Source of the DNA: Deltaproteobacteria bacterium | GTDB lineage: Bacteria; Desulfobacterota; Dissulfuribacteria; Dissulfuribacterales; UBA3076 | Length of the DNA: 22,586 nt | Direction: 5' to 3' | Assembly (NCBI GenBank): GCA_030605675.1 | Contig: JAUWHV010000036.1 | Span: forward strand, 1 to 22,586 | In this document: positions 1 to 7,224 of the stretch, one piece after another | Numbering within the stretch: the first letter of the stretch is position 1 | How the letters are laid out: every line of letters starts with the position of its first letter | Notes under the pieces: model-generated | What the model saw: the letters and a program-made list of their open reading frames with translations, nothing else | Told to the model about the DNA's origin: nothing | Databases searched by the model: none | Made by a program: the position numbers and the translations under genes

Positions 1-61
1 GGGCACAACGCTCAATAAGTTGGGATATTATGCCTTGTTTTGCTTGATCTTTTATAGTCAT
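1..61 (-). CDS. Possible 5' end of a truncated minus-strand gene
   Basis: Reading the minus strand from an ATG at 61-59, the frame stays open for 20 codons to the window edge and begins MTIKDQAKQGIISQLIERCA. It would be divergent from the VKOR gene. No clear Shine-Dalgarno sequence precedes it (only an AGAG-like stretch about 12 bases upstream). The peptide is too short to assign a family and the frame could be open by chance. It is reported because it is the only gene-like content in the first 160 bases. Confidence 0.3.
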   Translation of the reverse strand, partial: MTIKDQAKQGIISQLIERCA

Positions 62-232
62 AAGAGAACTCTAATGATGACGCAAAGGGTTTTCAAGATG
101 CTTTTCATGAGTTATTAAGTTAGCCCTGAAGACTAATAACGACTTTATCCCCCTAGAACAGGATTGTCACTAACAGATCAATCAAACATCAAACAACACG
201 ACCTTCCCTCACACAATGTGGGGACTATCAGG

Positions 233-1129
233 ATGTCTATGAAATACAGATCGCTCCGGGGGGTAATTTACCTGTCACTCCTTGCCTTTGTTGTCACAAT
301 TGCTCAGGCACTACTAATAATATTCAGGGGAGAGGCCTTCTGTGTTAATGAAGGATGTAGAATAGTAGAAGCCTTGACACTTATTCCACCTTTTTATTTC
401 AATCTGTTAGGTGCTGCATATTTCTTTGCTATATTCTGTGTTGCCATAACAACAAAATACAGATCAGGGACAGAGCCCCTGCTCCGCATCGTGCTTCTTT
501 CCGGTCTTGCAGCCGAGGGGATATTGCTGGGATACCAGATTTTTGTTGCCAACGTATTCTGTTCTTACTGCCTGCTTATCTTTCTTCTGGTGGTAATCCT
601 GAACAGCTTGATGGGTTTGCGACAATTAACATTGGGATTAGTAACAATTGTGGCACAGTTGGTCATGTTTTCTCTGTTAAATTTTGATACTGTAAAAGAC
701 CCCCTGCGTGGACTCACCCTGGACAATGGGACATATGCTGTAAGGAGATGCTCAGACCCGGTTAAACAACTTTATCTAATCTTTTCGGAAGACTGCCCCC
801 ACTGCTACAAGGTCATAGGGGCGCTGGAAGGATGCACACGGTGCGAATTTCACTTTAATCCAATCAAAAAAATAAGTGCTGACCTGCTTCCGGGATTAAG
901 CCCTAATGAAAATTTTTTACCTGAAATAAACACTGCTGCCCTGAAAATATTGGGCATTGACACTGTTCCGGTACTGATAGCCAAGGATCATGATGGATTG
1001 ACCTTCATCCAGGGTGAACGGAATATCATAAGCTACATTCAGAACATCTGTTTCCGGGAAATGCCCTTGCTGAATGGAAATCTGAGAGATCCCTTCGAAA
1101 CAGAAGGTGGCGCATGCTCCATAAGGTAA
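233..1129 (+). CDS. VKOR-family membrane oxidoreductase with C-terminal thioredoxin-like domain
   Basis: Likely oxidises periplasmic thiol-disulfide partners and passes electrons to quinone, the role of bacterial VKOR proteins that replace DsbB. From the chosen start (298 aa) there are several hydrophobic segments at about 10-30, 55-75, 85-105, 107-127 and 134-150. A loop cysteine pair (C37, C42) and a membrane CSYC motif (C110, C113) are the two redox centres expected of VKOR. After residue 175 a soluble domain carries CPHC (C188-C191), the DsbA-type active-site motif, and TVP (about 244-246) that could be the cis-proline loop. This is the arrangement of natural VKOR-thioredoxin fusions. An additional CTRC (C201-C204) follows the active site and is not part of the standard motif set. 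The start at ATG 233 has GGGGA 8 bases upstream; ATG 239 and an upstream TTG at 164 are alternatives. The gene stands alone. Confidence 0.8.
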   Translation: MSMKYRSLRGVIYLSLLAFVVTIAQALLIIFRGEAFCVNEGCRIVEALTLIPPFYFNLLGAAYFFAIFCVAITTKYRSGTEPLLRIVLLSGLAAEGILLGYQIFVANVFCSYCLLIFLLVVILNSLMGLRQLTLGLVTIVAQLVMFSLLNFDTVKDPLRGLTLDNGTYAVRRCSDPVKQLYLIFSEDCPHCYKVIGALEGCTRCEFHFNPIKKISADLLPGLSPNENFLPEINTAALKILGIDTVPVLIAKDHDGLTFIQGERNIISYIQNICFREMPLLNGNLRDPFETEGGACSIR

Positions 1130-1173
1130 CCGTTCACGGGATTACAACGCCCGTTTTACCGCACCACCGAACT
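1130..1173. other. Imperfect stem-loop after the VKOR gene
   Basis: GGTAA and ACGGG on the left can pair with CCCGT and TTACC on the right, giving an interrupted hairpin just after the stop codon. There is no T-run behind it, so a classical intrinsic terminator is not supported. Confidence 0.3.
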
Positions 1174-1283
1174 GTAAGCGTTTACAGGGTGCTGCAGATG
1201 CGAGGCGTACGGGTACGCAGACGTACTCCCTGTACTTCAAGTGCCCGACAACAAAGCAGATGCGGTGTCATGTGAACGCTTAC
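1174..1283. repeat. 110-bp element bounded by 12-bp inverted repeats
   Basis: The ends are GTAAGCGTTTAC (1174-1185) and GTGAACGCTTAC (1272-1283), which are reverse complements except at one position. Inside are a direct repeat GCAGATGCG (1194-1202 and 1256-1264) and a perfect small palindrome GCGTAC-GG-GTACGC (1205-1218). No open frame fits this structure. It looks like a palindromic intergenic repeat or a small non-autonomous element; no target-site duplication is evident. It lies 37 bases before the rsmB start. Confidence 0.55.
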
Positions 1284-1320
1284 CTAAATTCTATGTCCCC
1301 CAACATGTAAATGTGCTCTC

Positions 1321-2739
1321 ATGAAGAAGACTAGGCGAAGAGTCATCACTGCCCGCCGGCTTGCCGTTTCAGTCCTCCTGAAGTGGGAGGGCATCCCGCC
1401 GGTCAAACGCCCGCCTCTGGCGCAATTAACAGAGGATTTCCTCGAGAACACAGGTCCCTGGTCTGCCAGGGATAGAGCCCTTGTTCGTGAGTTGGTCTTT
1501 GGAGTGGTGAGATGGTTAGTGCTCCTGGACCGGCACATAGACTTCCAGCTTGTCTCCGGAAAGAAGAGACTTTCAAGCATAGTCCGGTCACATTTGAGAA
1601 TTGGGGTTTTTCAGATCCTGTTTCTTGACCGCATCCCATTTTCAGCCGCAGTGAATGAGGCAGTTAAAGGTGTAAAGTCATCCAATAATGCCTGGGCCTC
1701 CGGTCTGGTGAATGCCGTTCTTCGTCGGGTGGCTGAAAGGCGAGAGTCCCTTGGGCCGGACATGGCCCGATGGTGTGAGGACACGATGGGCCTTGATGCA
1801 GTTGAAAGGCTTGCCATTGAGACGTCTCACCCGCTTTGGATGGTCAATAGATGGGTGGGGAGATACGGATTTGAAGAAGCACAGGCCGTCTGTAGAGCCA
1901 ATAACATAAAGGCCCCGCTGACTCTCAGGGTTAATACCCTGACTGTTACAAGGGATGAGGTCCTAAAGGCCCTGGCAGGTCATGGAATAGATGCTGTTCC
2001 AGGTCGCTATGCGCCTGAGGCGGTAATGATTCGTGGTTATTCCGGGTCTCCTGTGGCAATCCCCGGTTTCAAGCAAGGGTGGTTTCAGGTACAGGACGAG
2101 GCGGCACAACTGGTCTCGTACTGTTTGGCCCCAATGCCCGGGGAAATCATACTCGATGCCTGCGCAGGGCCAGGGGGTAAGAAGACTCATATTGCACAGT
2201 TGATAGGAGATCAGGGAGTTGTCGAGGCCACAGACAGGAATGATGCCCGCCTGGAACTTCTAAAGGAAAACCAGGAAAGACTGGGGATAAAGTGCATTTC
2301 CTGTATTCCTTTTGAATCGTTTAATGCAAGACTTCCCGAGCTTGAGGGCAGATATCACAGTATCCTGGTAGACGCCCCCTGCTCAGGCCTTGGTGTCATA
2401 AGACGGCACCCTGACATCAAGTGGAATCGCACCCGGGCTTCGATGTCGGAATTGGCTTCTCAACAAAGGTCTTTGCTTAATGGCCTTGCCCCTTTAATCA
2501 GACCCGGAGGCACCATGGTCTATGCAACCTGCACCGTGGAGCCTGAGGAGACCAGGGAAGTAGTGGAGGATTTTCTTTCCGGCCATCCGGGATGGGGTCT
2601 TGTTGCGGCGGAAAAGGTGCTTCCCGCAGCAGCGAGGAGCCTGGTTGATAAGGATGGATTTCTCTTAACAGTTCCGGAATCCCAGGGACCTGATGGGTTC
2701 TTCGCGGCAATTTTGAGACACCAGACTATTGGGCATTAG
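1321..2739 (+). CDS. rsmB: 16S rRNA (cytosine-967-C5)-methyltransferase RsmB
   Basis: Methylates C967 of 16S rRNA (E. coli numbering) using S-adenosylmethionine. The 472-aa length is close to the usual size of RsmB/Sun (about 430-470). Residues about 1-150 form the NusB-like RNA-binding region typical of RsmB. The Rossmann methyltransferase domain follows, with the SAM loop DACAGPGGKKT (279-289), motif IV DAPCSG (351-356) and motif VI YATC (401-404). The two cysteines C354 and C404 are the pair used by RNA m5C methyltransferases, so the enzyme looks intact. The ATG at 1321 has no clear Shine-Dalgarno sequence, but the protein aligns from here as expected for the family. It converges on the aminotransferase gene downstream. 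Confidence 0.93.
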   Translation: MKKTRRRVITARRLAVSVLLKWEGIPPVKRPPLAQLTEDFLENTGPWSARDRALVRELVFGVVRWLVLLDRHIDFQLVSGKKRLSSIVRSHLRIGVFQILFLDRIPFSAAVNEAVKGVKSSNNAWASGLVNAVLRRVAERRESLGPDMARWCEDTMGLDAVERLAIETSHPLWMVNRWVGRYGFEEAQAVCRANNIKAPLTLRVNTLTVTRDEVLKALAGHGIDAVPGRYAPEAVMIRGYSGSPVAIPGFKQGWFQVQDEAAQLVSYCLAPMPGEIILDACAGPGGKKTHIAQLIGDQGVVEATDRNDARLELLKENQERLGIKCISCIPFESFNARLPELEGRYHSILVDAPCSGLGVIRRHPDIKWNRTRASMSELASQQRSLLNGLAPLIRPGGTMVYATCTVEPEETREVVEDFLSGHPGWGLVAAEKVLPAAARSLVDKDGFLLTVPESQGPDGFFAAILRHQTIGH

Positions 2740-2746
2740 GTGGATA

Positions 2747-2767
2747 GACTGAAGACTGAAGACTAAT
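2747..2767. repeat. Heptamer array, 3 units of GACTGAA type
   Basis: Units GACTGAA, GACTGAA and GACTAAT run in tandem directly after rsmB. The 13-mer CTGAAGACTAATA at its end (2756-2768) also occurs alone at 126-138, and a variant occurs at 16609-16622. Confidence 0.7.
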
Positions 2768-2813
2768 AGGGACGAAATTTAGGGCGTTTGAGCGTTGCGA
2801 GATGGTTGAAATA

Positions 2814-2841
2814 CTTCAGCCTTCAACCTTCAGCCTTCAAC
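2814..2841. repeat. Heptamer array, 4 units alternating CTTCAGC and CTTCAAC
   Basis: Four perfect 7-base units with a 14-base super-period. On the opposite strand the units read GCTGAAG and GTTGAAG, so this array is an inverted relative of the array at 2747-2767. The two lie between convergent genes and could pair as a hairpin in a read-through transcript. Confidence 0.75.
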
Positions 2842-2853
2842 CTGAATAGTTAC

Positions 2854-4056
2854 CTATTTTTTCACCATCTCCATAGTCCTTTTAAACCCTTCCCTTGACC
2901 GTTCAATTACCTCGTCGTCCACGCAAAAGGCTATGCGAAAGTGTCCAGGTGCGCCAAAGCCCGTGCCTGGTACTGTCAGTATGCGCTCTTTCTGCAGCAT
3001 GCGGACAAACTTCGTATCGTCAGGAATTGGAGTGCGGGGGAAGAAATAAAAGGCACCCTGGGGCACAGTGAATGCGTAGCCGGCCTCTTTTAAGATCTCT
3101 GTCAGACGGTCTCTACGCCTTTGGTATACTCCGATGTCTATGCTGGCATCGAGCATTTTTCCTACTACTCTCTGCATCAGGGCTGGTGCGTTAACAAAGC
3201 CCAAAATACGCTTTGCCAGGGTAAGGGCCGCCAATAAATCGGTCTTTTGGGATGCCTCCGGGTGGACTGCAACATAGCCTATACGTTCACCAGGAATGGA
3301 GAGGTCCTTGGAAAAAGAGGTGGTCACTATACTGTTCGGGTAAAATTTGAGGATCGGAGGGACAGTGGAGCCGGTGAAAACCAGCCTGCGATAGGGTTCA
3401 TCTGAGATTAAAAATATGGGGTGGTTGAAATAATCACTTGCTCGCGCAAGCAGCTTTGCCAGGGCCTCAAGCTCTTTTGTGCTGTAAATTACTCCGGATG
3501 GGTTGTTGGGGGAGTTTAACAGCACTGCCTTTGTCCTATTATTTATGGCGTTTTCAATAGAGTGAATGTCAAGGGAAAAATCAGGTTTTGACTTCACCGG
3601 GACCAGCTTGCCATTGTGATTGTCAACATAAAAACCGTATTCTACAAAGTATGGCTTTGGTACGATTATCTCTTCATTTGGGTTTAAGAGGGACTTGAAA
3701 ATGATGTTGAGCCCACCTGCTGCGCCACAGGTCATGATAATTTCTTCTGCGCCTAACTCCACATGGTGGTCTCTGCTTGCCTGTGCGGCAATCCTTGACC
3801 TCACATCGAGGAGACCGGCGTTTGGCATATATGAATGGACGCCCGGAGATCGGTCAGCCGCAACAGTCTCAAGTGTTTTTCGAAAAGATGCGGGTGGAGG
3901 AAGGTCAGGATTGCCAAGGCTGAAGTCACATACCTTGTCTGCGCCAAACCTGGCCTTAAGGCCTGCACCTTCCTCGAACATCTTCCGAATCCAGGAGGCA
4001 CTTTCCATAAAGCCCAGCATCTTTTTGGCCACTGTACTGTTGGGTGACTGGCTCAT
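2854..4056 (-). CDS. Class I PLP-dependent aminotransferase (aspartate aminotransferase-like)
   Basis: Transfers an amino group between an amino acid and a 2-oxo acid with pyridoxal phosphate in the cytoplasm. The 400-aa length is typical of the AspC/AspB fold I family. Visible landmarks are the substrate-loop region FSLGNPDLPPP (45-55), NSPNNPSG (181-188, with the cofactor-contacting Asn), SDEPY (218-222), the Schiff-base lysine K250 in SFSKDL, R258 in PGERIGY, and the C-terminal carboxylate-binding arginine in HFRIAF. All core residues are present. The exact amino donor cannot be read from sequence; aspartate or a related substrate is likely. ATG 4056 is preferred; an in-frame TTG at 4098 would add 14 Lys-rich residues but has no ribosome binding site. 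The Shine-Dalgarno match for 4056 is also weak (AAAGGAAA). The gene is transcribed toward rsmB and is divergent from rpe. Confidence 0.88.
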   Translation of the reverse strand: MSQSPNSTVAKKMLGFMESASWIRKMFEEGAGLKARFGADKVCDFSLGNPDLPPPASFRKTLETVAADRSPGVHSYMPNAGLLDVRSRIAAQASRDHHVELGAEEIIMTCGAAGGLNIIFKSLLNPNEEIIVPKPYFVEYGFYVDNHNGKLVPVKSKPDFSLDIHSIENAINNRTKAVLLNSPNNPSGVIYSTKELEALAKLLARASDYFNHPIFLISDEPYRRLVFTGSTVPPILKFYPNSIVTTSFSKDLSIPGERIGYVAVHPEASQKTDLLAALTLAKRILGFVNAPALMQRVVGKMLDASIDIGVYQRRRDRLTEILKEAGYAFTVPQGAFYFFPRTPIPDDTKFVRMLQKERILTVPGTGFGAPGHFRIAFCVDDEVIERSREGFKRTMEMVKK

Positions 4057-4132
4057 TTTTTTGTCTTTTCCTTTGGTTTTATCTGTATTTACGAACAATT
4101 ATTCAGGAGATTTTTTTCCCGGTCTCAGAAAG

Positions 4133-4161
4133 AATATAGTTTCCAATTCGGAAATGAGCAA
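4133..4161 (-). promoter_or_regulatory. Candidate promoter of the aminotransferase gene
   Basis: On the minus strand TTGCTC (4161-4156) is followed after 17 bases by TATATT (4138-4133), about 77 bases before the ATG. The -10 box is good and the -35 box is weak. Confidence 0.35.
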
Positions 4162-4230
4162 TTAATAATAGAGTCAAGTAAAAATAAGTTGTACAGATTG
4201 CGCCGTAATTTTGTTTGTTTTCAAGGCGCG

Positions 4231-4244
4231 CATAACGAGTTATG
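4231..4244. other. 14-base palindrome in the divergent intergenic region
   Basis: CATAAC-GA-GTTATG is a perfect 6-bp inverted repeat with a 2-base centre. It could be an operator or part of a repeat element, and no regulator gene is adjacent. It lies in the 400-base gap between the aminotransferase and rpe, which otherwise holds one weak promoter and two heptamer arrays. Confidence 0.3.
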
Positions 4245-4258
4245 TAAGCTCGAAGATA

Positions 4259-4335
4259 AAAGCTCAAAGCTTAAAGCTCAAAGCTTAAAGCTCAAAGCTA
4301 AAAGCTAAAAGCTCAAAAGTCAAAGGTCAAAAAGC
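4259..4335. repeat. Heptamer array, 11 units of AAAGCTC type
   Basis: Eleven consecutive 7-base units: AAAGCTC and AAAGCTT alternate for the first five, then AAAGCTA twice, AAAGCTC, and three diverged units (AAAAGTC, AAAGGTC, AAAAAGC). The period never slips over 77 bases. It is followed after 16 bases by an array of the same length in inverted orientation. Confidence 0.85.
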
Positions 4336-4351
4336 TATCGCAATCAATTCC

Positions 4352-4428
4352 TTTCAGCTTTCAGCTTCATGCTTTCAGCTTTCAGCTTTCAGCTTCATGC
4401 TTTCAGCTTCATGCTTTCAGCTTCATGC
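4352..4428. repeat. Heptamer array, 11 units of TTTCAGC and TTCATGC
   Basis: Eleven consecutive 7-base units: TTTCAGC seven times and TTCATGC four times, partly alternating. The total is 77 bases, the same as the preceding array. TTTCAGC repeats contain CAGCTTT, which matches the reverse complement of AAAGCTC at 6 of 7 positions, so the two arrays could fold on each other. The array ends 12 bases before the rpe ribosome binding site. Confidence 0.85.
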
Positions 4429-4456
4429 CTTAGCATATACAGGAGGTCTTTTTATA

Positions 4457-5155
4457 ATGCATGATATGAAGATACAGATTGCGCCCTCGATATTGTCTGC
4501 AGATTTTGGCCGATTGGCTGAAGAAGTCCGGTCAGTAGAAATGGCTGGAGCAGACGTGATTCATGTGGACGTCATGGACGGTCATTTTGTCCCCAATATT
4601 ACCATAGGACCTATGGTAGTAAAGGCCTTACGTTCGATAACGAAGTTGCCTCTGGACGTGCACCTTATGATCGAATTTCCTGATCGCTACATAGAAGCCT
4701 TTGCCCGGGCCGGCGCTTCCTGGCTTACTGTGCATGTTGAGGCCTGCACACACATCCACAGGACCATCAATGCCATAAAGGCCTATGGGATCAAGGCAGG
4801 GGCCGTGCTGAATCCTGCGACATCGCCATCGACTCTTGAATATATTCTGGCAGACCTGGATCTGGTACTTGTGATGAGTGTGAATCCAGGCTTTGGTGGT
4901 CAGCATTTTATTCCCTCGTCCCTTGATAAGATCAGGCATCTGCGAAAACTCCTGGCGAGTTTGGATCACTATGTGCCTATTGAAGTGGATGGGGGCGTGA
5001 ATTCGCAGACTATAGAGGATGTTGTATCAGCGGGCGCTGATATCTGTGTGGCCGGATCGGCAATTTTCGGTGCTCGCGACTATGCGGCGACCATAGAAAA
5101 ATTAAAGGAGCTTGGACAGAAAGGGCTTGATGGGCGCGGTGGCTCTGTTCTATGA
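4457..5155 (+). CDS. rpe: Ribulose-phosphate 3-epimerase
   Basis: Interconverts ribulose 5-phosphate and xylulose 5-phosphate in the pentose phosphate pathway. The 232-aa product has the TIM-barrel signatures of the family: IAPSILSADF near the N-terminus, VIHVDVMDGHFVPN with the metal-binding His and catalytic Asp, DVHLMI, VMSVNPGFGGQ (phosphate and active-site loop 6), EVDGGVN with the second catalytic Asp, and GSAIFG. The length is normal (220-235). A strong AGGAGG at 4441-4446 precedes ATG 4457 by 10 bases; ATG 4466 (MKIQIAPS) is a possible alternative. The frame also stays open upstream through the heptamer array to a TTG at 4397, but that extension would only translate the repeat. Confidence 0.95.
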   Translation: MHDMKIQIAPSILSADFGRLAEEVRSVEMAGADVIHVDVMDGHFVPNITIGPMVVKALRSITKLPLDVHLMIEFPDRYIEAFARAGASWLTVHVEACTHIHRTINAIKAYGIKAGAVLNPATSPSTLEYILADLDLVLVMSVNPGFGGQHFIPSSLDKIRHLRKLLASLDHYVPIEVDGGVNSQTIEDVVSAGADICVAGSAIFGARDYAATIEKLKELGQKGLDGRGGSVL

Positions 5156-5171
5156 TTTTTTATCAGGAGTC

Positions 5172-5207
5172 AAAAAAACAGGGGAGCACTAGCTCCCCTG
5201 TTTTTTT
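5172..5207. terminator. Bidirectional intrinsic terminator
   Basis: AAAAAAACAGGGGAGC and GCTCCCCTGTTTTTTT are perfect 16-base inverted arms around a 4-base loop (ACTA). The T-run on each strand makes it work for rpe on the plus strand and for the small secreted-protein gene on the minus strand. Confidence 0.95.
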
Positions 5208-5224
5208 CCTAGGTTTCGAGTATG

Positions 5225-5428
5225 TTAGCAGCCCTCGATAGCCTTTTTCTTTGTCTTGATGTTTACGGCTTCGCCAGCCTTAAGTTTGCATTTGCCGTCG
5301 AGCGTGATGGTTATCTTCCCTTCCTCGACCGATTCGACTGTGCCTTTGCATTTTGCCGCCATGCTGACGCCTGCCATGCTCAATGAGAAAAGAATAGCCA
5401 AGGCCACTGATGTAATTTTCTTGCGCAT
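5225..5428 (-). CDS. Small secreted (periplasmic) protein of unknown function
   Basis: A 67-aa product with a clear signal peptide: positively charged MRKK, a hydrophobic core (about 7-19) and a probable cleavage site after VSMA (24/25). The mature part is about 43 residues and Lys-rich. It begins AKCKGTVESVEEGKITITLD, a pattern of short beta strands as in small beta-barrel proteins. It contains three cysteines (C27, C47, C67), the last being the C-terminal residue, so one may remain unpaired or bind a ligand. The ribosome binding site is strong (GGGGGG 4 bases before the ATG). The gene is monocistronic and ends at the shared terminator. I do not recognise the family. The signal peptide and ribosome binding site together make it a real gene. 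Confidence 0.75.
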   Translation of the reverse strand: MRKKITSVALAILFSLSMAGVSMAAKCKGTVESVEEGKITITLDGKCKLKAGEAVNIKTKKKAIEGC

Positions 5429-5771
5429 AATTCCCCCCTTGTTTAATTAAGTTGTTTCAAGTAAAAAGTTACTCTGAATAACAATGCAAGGTAATCGTTA
5501 CCTTTTACCAATTCATGTTACTATACGAAAGTGTGGTCTTGTGTCAAGCCTTTTTGCGGGAGAGCTAATGCCGGCAATAGGTGGACATAAAAGTTTTCTG
5601 AAGTTGTGGCGCTGGATTTCCGATAAGTATTTTAAGAGCCTCTTGCAAGACTCAAAATATTATTCGAGCGCATAGGCAGGCGGAGAAATTGAAATAACGA
5701 CATAGACATGTTTTTTGATCGTAATATTTAGGTAGTAAACAAAAGTCTTCAAGAACATGCAGGGTTAGGTA
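5429..5771. other. Divergent intergenic region with a small palindrome
   Basis: These 343 bases separate the divergent small-protein and kinase genes. The only clear structure is AAGGTAA-TCG-TTACCTT (5488-5504), a perfect 7-bp inverted repeat 60 bases before the small-protein start. It could be an operator, or a weak terminator reading to the right (TTTT at its end). A 63-codon open frame at 5484-5675 has no ribosome binding site or recognisable motif and is not called. No confident promoter was found. Confidence 0.4.
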
Positions 5772-7211
5772 ATGAGCGAATTAATGACAGCATTTTACGA
5801 AAGAGACCGGGATTATGTCTCTTACGGCATGAGTTTACCCCGGAGTCGTGGCCGATTCGGGCCCTTGTTGGATCTGGCAGTAAAGCTTAATTCTGCTTTT
5901 TTGATGGCACATGACCTTGATGAAATCCTTCAGGCCGTTCTGGTTGGAGTAACTGTTGGAGAGGGTCTGGGTTTTAACAGGGCATTTCTATTTCAACTGA
6001 ATACTGAAAAAAAGTACCTGGAAGGCAAGTTGGCAATTGGCCCGGCAAGTCCTGAAGATGCCGGGCGGATATGGGCCGAAATATCTAAAAAGCAGCTTTC
6101 CCTTTTTGAAATCCTGGATGATGTTAAAGAGGCATTTTATAATGGGGTCCATCCGCTCAATCAACTTGTAAGACAGATAAAGGTCCCGCTTTCAGAAAAA
6201 GACCACATATTGGTAAGGGCAGTGAATGAGAGACGTGCCTTTTGGGTTGGAGGCAAGAGCGAAAACGGTTCTGTTGCTCCGGAGGATCTTGTGGAGATCC
6301 TGGGCGCTGGTGAGTTTGCTGTTGCCCCGCTTTTCGCTCAAGAAGATGCCTATGGCGTAATACTTGCCGACAATTTTGTTACCGGACGACCCATAGACCA
6401 GGGAGATGTTGATGCCCTTCAGCTCTTTGCAGGTCTTGCTTCCATAGCAGTAGGCAAAACACGTATGTGTGAGATGCTGGAGGAGAGGGTCCGGGCGCTG
6501 AGGACCCTGAATGAAGAAGTGGAGCGGAACAAGGACCAACTGGTTGAGGCGGAAAGGTATGCTGCCCTGGGGAGGATGGCTGACCAATTACTTCATGAAA
6601 TACGAAATCCCCTTTCAACAATAGGGGGCATGGCCAAAATCCTTAAGAGAAAACTCAAGGACTCTGAATTAATTAATTATGCCGAGACCATGGTCAGAGA
6701 AAGTGAGCGTGTGGAAAAGACCCTGACTGCGATTTTCGATTTTGCTAAGGTCCCTGAGTTGAATCAGGAACTGGTTAGGGTTTGCGATCTGCTAAAGGCC
6801 TCTCTGGCCCTTCTACATTCAGAATTGGATAGACACAACATAGCATTGAATGTTGATTTTCCTGATCTTGAGCCGGTGCTTTTTCTTGACCGCATATACA
6901 TCCAGCAGGCCTTTTTAAGCATACTTAAGAATGCTGTGGAGGCCATGCCGGAAGGCGGAACGCTGACGGTTTCAGTGTCCGTACCTGAAGGAAATGTTGA
7001 GATTCAGATAACAGATACAGGACTTGGAATGGCAAAGGGGCACCTGAACAAGGCAGATGAGCCTTTCTTTACCACTAAGACCCACGGGCTGGGCCTGGGT
7101 CTGAGCTTGGCAAAACGGGTAATTGAGTTACATGGCGGGTTTATGTGTCTGATCAGAAATAAGCTTGGGGGTACAAACGTAAGTATTACCCTTCCTGGTA
7201 TGAGTGCTTAA
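5772..7211 (+). CDS. GAF-domain sensor histidine kinase (orphan)
   Basis: Autophosphorylates on a histidine in response to an unknown cytoplasmic signal. It has no transmembrane segment. Residues about 28-230 form a GAF-like sensor, about 232-265 a charged coiled-coil linker, and the HisKA helix holds H275 in LLHEIRNPLS. The catalytic ATPase domain has the N box (N387 in SILKNAVEAMPEGG), the DTGLGM box (415-420), the F box EPFFTTKTHGLGLGLS (430-445) and a final GGTNVSITLP. All catalytic motifs are intact. No response regulator or receiver domain is encoded nearby, so the partner must lie elsewhere. The start has a plausible TTAGGT ribosome binding site. tatD follows 13 bases after the stop, so the kinase may be the first gene of a six-gene transcript. 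Confidence 0.88.
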   Translation: MSELMTAFYERDRDYVSYGMSLPRSRGRFGPLLDLAVKLNSAFLMAHDLDEILQAVLVGVTVGEGLGFNRAFLFQLNTEKKYLEGKLAIGPASPEDAGRIWAEISKKQLSLFEILDDVKEAFYNGVHPLNQLVRQIKVPLSEKDHILVRAVNERRAFWVGGKSENGSVAPEDLVEILGAGEFAVAPLFAQEDAYGVILADNFVTGRPIDQGDVDALQLFAGLASIAVGKTRMCEMLEERVRALRTLNEEVERNKDQLVEAERYAALGRMADQLLHEIRNPLSTIGGMAKILKRKLKDSELINYAETMVRESERVEKTLTAIFDFAKVPELNQELVRVCDLLKASLALLHSELDRHNIALNVDFPDLEPVLFLDRIYIQQAFLSILKNAVEAMPEGGTLTVSVSVPEGNVEIQITDTGLGMAKGHLNKADEPFFTTKTHGLGLGLSLAKRVIELHGGFMCLIRNKLGGTNVSITLPGMSA

Positions 7212-7224
7212 GTCAGAGACTGCC

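Noticed and set aside
4259..4428. Repeat tracts as a CRISPR array
   Set aside because: Units are 7 bases long, directly adjacent and without unique spacers; there are no cas genes in the window.
5484..5675. 63-codon plus-strand open frame in the gap before the kinase
   Set aside because: No ribosome binding site, no recognisable motif, and it begins inside a palindrome; likely chance.
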